A stretch of 13,014 nucleotides of DNA from Bacteroidetes bacterium 4572_112. GTDB lineage: Bacteria; Bacteroidota; Bacteroidia; Bacteroidales; UBA1556. Location of the stretch: NCBI GenBank assembly GCA_002254285.1, contig NIUZ01000110.1, forward strand, positions 1 to 13,014, in the 5' to 3' direction. Positions 7,966 to 13,014 of this stretch are shown here, one piece after another (position 1 is the stretch's first letter; each line of letters begins with the position of its first letter). The position numbers were made by a program, and so were the translations under genes. Under the pieces are notes generated by a model. The model worked only from the letters and a program-made list of their open reading frames with translations, did not search any database and had not been told where the DNA came from.

Positions 7966-8542
7966 TTAATGCTTATTATTCCTCACCCTCCCTTTTTCAA
8001 TCAAATCAACCACAGCTTTAATATCCTCATTAGGAACTACCAACGAAAGCACATAGTGTTTTATTTCCCATTGGTTCTTAGAATTTAGTTGTAATACTCC
8101 AGAGCCTCTACATTGCCCCATCCAAGTATCGAGCAATTCGTCAATTTAGTTGTATTACTCCTGAGCCTCTACACTGCCCCATCCACGTATCAAGCAATTC
8201 GTCAAAATAAACAATGTTTGAGTTTTCTATAAAATATACATTTCTATTTATCGCTTTAAAGCTCCAAGCCTTACCTTTATCAAAATATGGCTTACTAAAG
8301 CTCGCAAAATCAGCTTTTGACCATACCTCCTCAGCAGCAGTACCTACATATACTGCATCGGAATCCATGGCATTGAAATAAGCATCAAAATTTGCCTCAG
8401 CAGCAGCCATATGCCAATTGTCCATAAATATATTCACTTCTTCCTTATTTATTTGAGGAAGAGGTTCTTGTTGCTTTGTTTGGGTATTGCAGGAAAATAT
8501 TAGGATAGATATTAAAGCAATAATTATGGTTTTGTTTATCAT
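7966..8542 (-). pseudogene. Small lipoprotein with SnoaL/NTF2-like domain, interrupted by a 61-bp duplication
   Basis: The gene starts at 8542 with a lipoprotein signal peptide whose lipobox cysteine is Cys18 (LIFSC). Next comes a domain with DNWHMAAAEANFDAYF (41-56), AVYVGTAAEEVWSKADF (63-79) and FDELLDTWMGQCRGSGV (113-129), the pattern of the SnoaL-like branch of the NTF2 fold. Translation stops at 8141 after 133 residues. That stop is created by the junction of a 61-bp tandem duplication (8082-8142 and 8143-8203). Beyond it, the frame from 8142 to 7966 repeats DELLDTWMGQCRGSGVLQLN and continues with QWEIKHYVLSLVVPNED, the family's usual ending, to a TAA at 7966. Without the duplication the protein would be 171 residues. 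The function is unknown; such domains occur in both enzymes and binding proteins. The truncated form may still be made, but would lack the last strands. Confidence 0.8.
8082..8203. repeat. 61-bp direct tandem duplication
   Basis: Two abutting 61-bp copies (8082-8142 and 8143-8203) with five differences and no indels. In the minus-strand coding frame four differences are synonymous third-position changes and the fifth is a first-position change, Ile (ATA) versus Leu (TTA). The unit is not a multiple of three, so it shifts the frame of the lipoprotein gene. Confidence 0.95.
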
Positions 8543-8559
8543 GGTTTTATATTTTATGC

Positions 8560-8567
8560 GAAAGGTA
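8560..8567 (-). promoter_or_regulatory. Possible -7 promoter box of the lipoprotein gene
   Basis: TACCTTTC on the minus strand, 17 nt before the ATG at 8542, differs from TAnnTTTG only in the last base and sits at nearly the same distance as the better box before the plug-family gene. No -33 element is evident, so this is a weak call. Confidence 0.3.
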
Positions 8568-8651
8568 AAAGTACATTATTTTTCACTTTCTTAATTTACT
8601 ATTAATTTAGCTCTATAGAGTATCGTATATTTATTATACATACTATTGTTT

Positions 8652-8819
8652 AACTCCATAGGAGTTCACTATTTGTAGCACGAAGTGCGGAAAATTTATT
8701 CAAAGTCCGTAGGACTTGCCTTGTTCGATAACGGAATTCTATATTTATTATTCGACCCCTTCAGGGTCGTTTACAATAATTTTATTATTGCTTATAAGCA
8801 TTTGACCCATTCTGGGTCA
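8652..8819. repeat. Series of short unlike hairpins with 3- to 5-nt loops
   Basis: Five short perfect inverted repeats lie in 168 bp without a gene: 8652-8666 (AACTCC-ATA-GGAGTT), 8678-8688 (GCAC-GAA-GTGC), 8703-8717 (AAGTCC-GTA-GGACTT), 8753-8769 (CGACCC, 5-nt loop, GGGTCG) and 8803-8819 (TGACCCA-TTC-TGGGTCA). The stems differ in sequence but share geometry, and the last three are centred about 50 bp apart. No T runs follow, so they are not ordinary terminators. They continue into the ~105-bp tandem units to the right. They resemble intergenic palindromic (REP-like) elements; no transposase is present in the window. Confidence 0.75.
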
Positions 8820-8846
8820 TTAGCAATGTATTCAATCTGTTATGTG

Positions 8847-9147
8847 GGTGTATCTCGGGCATCTTACCGATGATAATTGAAGCATTATATCTCTATATTA
8901 TGCGAACAACTTCGGGCTGGAAGCCCGAGTTACAAACTAAGGCAATATTTGGTGTATCTCGGGCATCCTGCCCGATGATAATTGAAATATTACCTCTCTA
9001 TATTATGATAATAACTTCGGGCTGGAAGCCCGTGTTACAGACTAAGCAGCAATCATGGTGTATCTCTGGCATCTTGCCATATGATAATTAAAATACTACT
9101 ATACTTTTATTCTAATTAACAACTTCGAGATAGAAGCCCGTGTTACA
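8847..9147. repeat. Three tandem ~105-bp units, each with two hairpins
   Basis: Units begin with GGTGTATCTC at 8847, 8951 and 9057 (in the third the next bases diverge), giving periods of 104 and 106 bp, and end with GTTACA and a short tail. Each contains a first hairpin, best in unit 2 (8959-8975, TCGGGCA-TCC-TGCCCGA), and a second, best in unit 1 (8912-8928, TCGGGCT-GGA-AGCCCGA). The first hairpin of unit 1 has lost a base and the third unit is degraded in both hairpins, so the array is decaying from its edges. Open frames across it encode only repeated peptides and are not considered genes. It lies downstream of the dnaK terminator. Confidence 0.85.
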
Positions 9148-9148
9148 C

Positions 9149-9181
9149 AAAAAAAAGGCCACTCGCTAAAAGCGAGTGGCC
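9149..9181 (-). terminator. Intrinsic terminator of dnaK
   Basis: On the minus strand a perfect 11-bp GC-rich stem (GGCCACTCGCT and complement, arms 9171-9181 and 9157-9167) with a 3-nt TTT loop is followed by eight T (9149-9156). It begins about 27 bp after the dnaK stop, so dnaK is transcribed without a following gene. Confidence 0.93.
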
Positions 9182-9207
9182 GTATTATTAAACCTTAATT
9201 AAAGGTC

Positions 9208-11115
9208 TTATTTTACTTCTTCGAAGTCAACATCCTGAACCTCATCATCGCCACCTTGATTTGGTGCCTCTCCTTGAGTTCCTGCATCAGCACCTGGCTG
9301 AGCACCTGCTTCTTGAGTTGCTTTATACATCTCATCACTAGCAGCTTTCCATGCTTCGTTCAATTTTTCCATCTCACGGTCTATACCGTCAACATCTTGA
9401 TTCTTATGAACCTCTTTTAGTGAAGCTAAAGCCTCTTCGATAGGTGCTTTTTTGTCATCAGACAATTTATCACCATATTCTTTAAGTTGCTTTTCTGTTT
9501 GGAAAACTAAAGCATCAGCAGAGTTAATCTTGTCTACTTTCTCTTTCTCTTTCTTATCAGCATCAGCATTTGCTTCAGCATCAGCCTTCATCTTTTGAAT
9601 TTCCTCATCAGACAATCCCGAAGAAGCCTCAATACGAATCTTTTGCTCTTTTCCTGTTCCTAGGTCCTTAGCGCTTACGTTAAGAATACCGTTTGCATCA
9701 ATATCGAAAGTTACTTCAATCTGAGGTACACCACGTTGTGATGGAGGAATACCATCTAGGTGGAAACGACCAATATTCTTGTTTTGGTTTGCCATTGGGC
9801 GCTCACCTTGCAATACGTGAATCTCAACAGAAGGCTGATTATCAGCAGCAGTAGAGAAAGTCTCTGACTTCTTAGTTGGGATAGTAGTATTAGCATCAAT
9901 AAGCTTAGTCATAACACCACCAAGAGTCTCAATTCCCAATGAAAGTGGAGTAACATCTAAAAGAAGTACATCCTTAACATCACCTGAAAGAACACCACCT
10001 TGAATAGCAGCACCTACAGCCACAACCTCATCAGGGTTTACACCTTTAGAAGGAGCTTTGCCGAAGAATTTCTCAACAACTTCCTGAATTGCAGGAATAC
10101 GAGTTGATCCACCTACTAAGATTACTTCATCAATTTCTGAAGTTTTCATTCCAGCATCCTTAAGAGCAGCTTTACAAGGAGTAATTGTACCTTGGATTAA
10201 TTTATCAGCCAATTGCTCGAATTTAGCACGAGAAAGTGTACGCACTAAGTGCTTAGGCACACCATCAACAGGCATAATATATGGTAAGTTTATTTCTGTA
10301 GAAGTAGAACTTGAAAGCTCAACCTTAGCTTTTTCAGCAGCTTCTTTCAAACGCTGTAATGCCATTGGGTCTTTACGTAAATCTAAATTCTCGTCTGCTT
10401 TGAACTCTTCTGCTAACCACTCAATAATTACGTGGTCGAAATCGTCACCACCAAGATGAGTATCACCATTTGTAGATTTTACTTCAAATACACCATCACC
10501 TAATTCAAGGATTGATATATCGAAAGTACCACCACCAAGGTCAAATACTGCAATAGTTTTGTCGCTATCGCTCTTATCCAAACCATAAGCTAGCGCTGCT
10601 GCTGTTGGCTCGTTGATAATACGCTTAACATCCAAACCAGCAATAATACCAGCCTCTTTAGTAGCTTGACGTTGCGAGTCAGAGAAGTAAGCAGGAACAG
10701 TAACTACTGCCTCAGTAACCTCTTGACCAAGATAATCTTCAGCAGTTTTCTTCATTTTCTGAAGTACCATTGCCGATAACTCCTGTGGAGTATATTCGCG
10801 GTCGTCAACTTTTACTTTTGGTTGATTATTCGCTCCTTTGATAACCTTATAAGACATACGAGAAACCTCCTTGCTTACTTGGTCAAAAGTTTCACCCATG
10901 AAACGCTTGATAGATGAAATAGTTTTTTCTGGATTTGTGATTGCTTGACGCTTTGCTGGATCACCAATTTTGCGCTCACCATCTTTAATAAATCCTATGA
11001 TTGATGGAGTTGTTCTTTTTCCTTCGCTATTAGGTATTACTACTGGCTCGTTACCCTCCATTACTGATACACAAGAATTTGTAGTTCCTAAATCGATTCC
11101 AATGATTTTTCCCAT
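9208..11115 (-). CDS. dnaK: Chaperone protein DnaK (Hsp70)
   Basis: DnaK is the ATP-dependent cytoplasmic Hsp70 chaperone that works with DnaJ and GrpE. The 635-residue product has full family length. The ATPase domain shows the phosphate-binding signatures IDLGTTNS (7-14), VFDLGGGTFDIS (190-201) and VILVGGSTRIPAIQEVV (331-347). The interdomain linker DVLLLDVTPLSLG follows at 382-394, then the substrate-binding domain and a helical lid. The C-terminus has a Gly/Ala/Gln-rich stretch ending DVDFEEVK, close to the usual EEVK-type ending. The ATG at 11115 gives the standard MGKIIGIDLGTTNS start. It appears monocistronic: neither grpE nor dnaJ is adjacent and a strong terminator follows. No CIRCE operator (paired TTAGCACTC) is visible upstream, so HrcA control is not supported. 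Confidence 0.98.
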   Translation of the reverse strand: MGKIIGIDLGTTNSCVSVMEGNEPVVIPNSEGKRTTPSIIGFIKDGERKIGDPAKRQAITNPEKTISSIKRFMGETFDQVSKEVSRMSYKVIKGANNQPKVKVDDREYTPQELSAMVLQKMKKTAEDYLGQEVTEAVVTVPAYFSDSQRQATKEAGIIAGLDVKRIINEPTAAALAYGLDKSDSDKTIAVFDLGGGTFDISILELGDGVFEVKSTNGDTHLGGDDFDHVIIEWLAEEFKADENLDLRKDPMALQRLKEAAEKAKVELSSSTSTEINLPYIMPVDGVPKHLVRTLSRAKFEQLADKLIQGTITPCKAALKDAGMKTSEIDEVILVGGSTRIPAIQEVVEKFFGKAPSKGVNPDEVVAVGAAIQGGVLSGDVKDVLLLDVTPLSLGIETLGGVMTKLIDANTTIPTKKSETFSTAADNQPSVEIHVLQGERPMANQNKNIGRFHLDGIPPSQRGVPQIEVTFDIDANGILNVSAKDLGTGKEQKIRIEASSGLSDEEIQKMKADAEANADADKKEKEKVDKINSADALVFQTEKQLKEYGDKLSDDKKAPIEEALASLKEVHKNQDVDGIDREMEKLNEAWKAASDEMYKATQEAGAQPGADAGTQGEAPNQGGDDEVQDVDFEEVK

Positions 11116-11322
11116 TGCTATATATTTTTAAATTTGTTTATAATTCTATTTAATTTTCAACTGCTCTCCCCTTTTCAATTTCTGTGCCATTGAGTTTTTT
11201 CTATTTTTTTTGAGTTTTTACTGTCTTTTTTTCCTTTTTACTTATAATATTACTGACATTTTGTAGTTTTTGGTGACAAAGGGGCAGTTCTCAGCCCTCA
11301 GTTCTCAGCCCTCAGTTCCCAT
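11116..11322. promoter_or_regulatory. Divergent intergenic region between dnaK and the S9 peptidase
   Basis: This 207-bp region must hold the start signals of both diverging genes, but I find no exact TAnnTTTG box on either strand; the nearest on the plus strand is TAGTTTTTG (11254-11262), one base too long in the spacer. The middle (11191-11240) is a pyrimidine-rich stretch on the plus strand with TGAGTTTTT repeated at a 20-bp distance. The right end is the 14-bp tandem repeat listed separately. No CIRCE element is present. Confidence 0.45.
11285..11320. repeat. 14-bp tandem repeat at the start of the S9 peptidase gene
   Basis: CAGTTCTCAGCCCT occurs exactly twice (11285-11298 and 11299-11312), followed by a partial third copy, CAGTTCCC (11313-11320), ending 2 nt before the ATG at 11323. 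It therefore occupies the whole ribosome-binding region and contains no Shine-Dalgarno. Its GC-rich composition contrasts with the AT-rich surroundings. Confidence 0.9.
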
Positions 11323-13014
11323 ATGAATAAAAGTTTTACCCTAATAATACTGGCTTTATTTGCTATAAACGCAATGATAGCACAAGACTCTAAGCCTGCT
11401 ATTGGGCACGATGTATATCCTAAATGGAAAAATATCAGCAATCAGCAGATTTCTGATAATGGTCAATGGGTTACTTACCAAATAAATCCACAAAAAGGCG
11501 ATGGCTATTTATACCTTTATAATACCGAAACTGGCACTACCGATTCCATTGCAAGAGCTGTGAAAGCTAATTTTTCGCCAGCATCCGACTATTTAGTTTT
11601 TCAGATAGTACCACAATACGATAGCCTTCGTAAATTGAAGCTCGCAAAAACTCCTAAAAAGAAGCTCCCTAAGGATAGCCTTGGTATTTGGTATTTCGAA
11701 AATGATTCCATTTCAAAATTTGCAAAAGTAAAGTCTTATGATATTACCGAAAGAGGCGAATCATGGATAGTATATGTTGACCAAGCTAAGAAAAAGAACC
11801 ATAATGATAATGATAAAAAAGGCTGGTGGATATTCGGTAAAAAGAAATCAGCAGAAACTAAAAAGCCTATAAAGCAAGAAGGTGATAATATTATTCTATT
11901 AAATCCTAAGACTAATATCTCTTATAAATTTGATAAGGCTGATGATTGGACTTTTGATTATTATGGAACGGCATTTTTTGTGGAAACAATAACTAAACAA
12001 GACAGTACCGACAATACATTATTAATAAGGTACGAATTGGCAAATGATAAATTTGACACCATATTTAATAAAACTGGTACTGGAGGTAAATTTGGAATTA
12101 GCAGAGATGGAACACAAGCAGCTTTACTTTTTGCACAAGATACTGCTGCCAAGCACAAGGTTTTTGATTTTTATTATTGGAGCAAAAACCTAGGTTCTGC
12201 AATACTAATTGCCGACACAACAAACACTTCATTGCCTAATGGCTTTTGCCCAAGCAATAATTATTCGCCATGGTTTAGCAAAGAAGGTAGCAAACTATAT
12301 TTTGGTACAGCCGCAAAACCTATTCAGGAGCCTAAGGATACATTATTGGCAAAAGAAAAGTATCATGTAGATATTTGGAACTATCAAGATAAATTACTTC
12401 AGCCTCAGCAAAAGATACAAGCTTCTCGCGAAAAACGCAGAACTTACCTTGCTCAATATAATGTAAAAGAAAAAACTATACTGCAATTTGGCGATTCTAT
12501 AATACGAAGAGTAAGAACAGCCAGAAACGATAAATCACATTTCGCTTTGGGTATTGATGATATAACTTATGCCAAAGAGCAAACTTGGGACGGATGGTAT
12601 TATAGCTATTACGCAATAAATGTGCATGATGGTAGTAAAATGAAATTTTTGGATCATTTTCAAGGTCAATTAGAAATTTCGCCAAATGGAAATTACGTAA
12701 TCTATTTTAAAAATAAAGCTTGGTTTGCTTACGATATTGAAGCAAAAAGACATACAAACCTTACCGAATCATTGGATGTTAACTTCTTTAACGAAGAGCA
12801 CGATACTCCCAATGAAGCAAGAGCGTATGGAGTAGAAGGTTGGTTTACAAATGACAAATATTTTGTAGTAAGCGACAGATACGACCTTTGGAAAATTGAC
12901 CCAAGCGGAACTATTGCTCCAATAAATATAACTCAAGGATATGGAAGAGAGAACAAAATCCGTTTCAATGAAATTACTTACGATAATGAGCATGAAGCTT
13001 TGAATGAGGAAAAT
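11323..13014 (+). CDS. Secreted S9-family (prolyl-oligopeptidase-like) peptidase, N-terminal part
   Basis: The frame is open without a stop from the ATG at 11323 to the window edge, giving 564 codons; the gene continues to the right. Residues 1-20 form a signal peptide (MNKSFTLIILALF...AMIA, cleavage before Gln21), so the product is exported. The body looks like the beta-propeller half of Bacteroidota S9 peptidases: IGHDVYPKWKNISNQQISDN (27-46), WVTYQINPQKGDGYLYLYN (49-67), and recurring blade-like blocks such as FSPASDYLVF (84-93), DGTQAALLFA, LEISPNGNYVIYF and GYGRENKIRF. The Ser-Asp-His catalytic domain should follow but is outside the window, so activity cannot be confirmed. A lysine-rich segment at about 155-185 (KKKNHNDNDKKGWWIFGKKK) looks like an exposed insertion between blades. 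The gene is divergent from dnaK. The ATG is preferred because it opens the signal peptide directly. Confidence 0.85.
   Translation, partial: MNKSFTLIILALFAINAMIAQDSKPAIGHDVYPKWKNISNQQISDNGQWVTYQINPQKGDGYLYLYNTETGTTDSIARAVKANFSPASDYLVFQIVPQYDSLRKLKLAKTPKKKLPKDSLGIWYFENDSISKFAKVKSYDITERGESWIVYVDQAKKKNHNDNDKKGWWIFGKKKSAETKKPIKQEGDNIILLNPKTNISYKFDKADDWTFDYYGTAFFVETITKQDSTDNTLLIRYELANDKFDTIFNKTGTGGKFGISRDGTQAALLFAQDTAAKHKVFDFYYWSKNLGSAILIADTTNTSLPNGFCPSNNYSPWFSKEGSKLYFGTAAKPIQEPKDTLLAKEKYHVDIWNYQDKLLQPQQKIQASREKRRTYLAQYNVKEKTILQFGDSIIRRVRTARNDKSHFALGIDDITYAKEQTWDGWYYSYYAINVHDGSKMKFLDHFQGQLEISPNGNYVIYFKNKAWFAYDIEAKRHTNLTESLDVNFFNEEHDTPNEARAYGVEGWFTNDKYFVVSDRYDLWKIDPSGTIAPINITQGYGRENKIRFNEITYDNEHEALNEEN

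Noticed and set aside
8685..9091. Two small plus-strand open frames (8685-8873 and 8870-9091)
   Set aside because: They lie wholly within the hairpin and ~105-bp repeat region; the second encodes the repeat unit translated twice (GWKPELQTK-type peptides). No start signal or protein-like composition supports them.
8652..9147. CRISPR array
   Set aside because: The repeats are self-complementary units of about 105 bp with conserved rather than unique intervening sequence, the stems vary, and no cas gene is present.
11116..11322. CIRCE/HrcA operator upstream of dnaK
   Set aside because: No TTAGCACTC-N9-GAGTGCTAA or close variant is visible on either strand.

Overview
The window is AT-rich chromosomal DNA from a member of the Bacteroidota. 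Four things support this: an Rnf operon in the order B-C-D-G-E-A, a type IX secretion system (T9SS) plug-family protein beside a DUF4421-type outer-membrane protein, signal peptides ending in the Ala-Gln typical of the phylum, and a TAnnTTTG-type -7 promoter box in front of at least two transcription units. Rnf suggests ferredoxin-based, probably anaerobic or facultative metabolism, but I cannot name a genus.

Layout. Positions 134-5258 hold a complete, tightly packed minus-strand rnfBCDGEA operon. A candidate promoter box lies at 5288-5295 and a strong hairpin-plus-T terminator at 70-102. Its six products form the membrane complex that couples electron transfer between ferredoxin and NAD to Na+ or H+ movement. 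Positions 5296-5705 are AT-rich and gene-free. Positions 5706-7882 (minus strand) carry the T9SS plug-family gene followed by a DUF4421-type gene that is broken by a frameshift. Positions 7966-8542 (minus strand) carry a small lipoprotein gene with a SnoaL/NTF2-like domain, interrupted by an exact-length 61-bp tandem duplication that creates a stop. Its original C-terminus is still readable beyond the duplication. Positions 8652-9147 contain no gene but a dense series of short hairpins, ending in about three copies of a ~105-bp repeat. Positions 9208-11115 (minus strand) are dnaK with its own strong terminator (9149-9181). Divergent from it, on the plus strand, a secreted S9-family (prolyl-oligopeptidase-like) peptidase starts at 11323 and runs off the right end; its catalytic domain lies outside the window.

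Rnf, DnaK and the peptidase are ordinary conserved genes. I see no convincing new multi-gene system. The points most worth a second look are the duplication-broken lipoprotein gene, whose two 61-bp copies differ almost only at synonymous positions, the intergenic hairpin array, the frameshifted DUF4421 gene, and the 14-bp tandem repeat that occupies the ribosome-binding region of the S9 peptidase.
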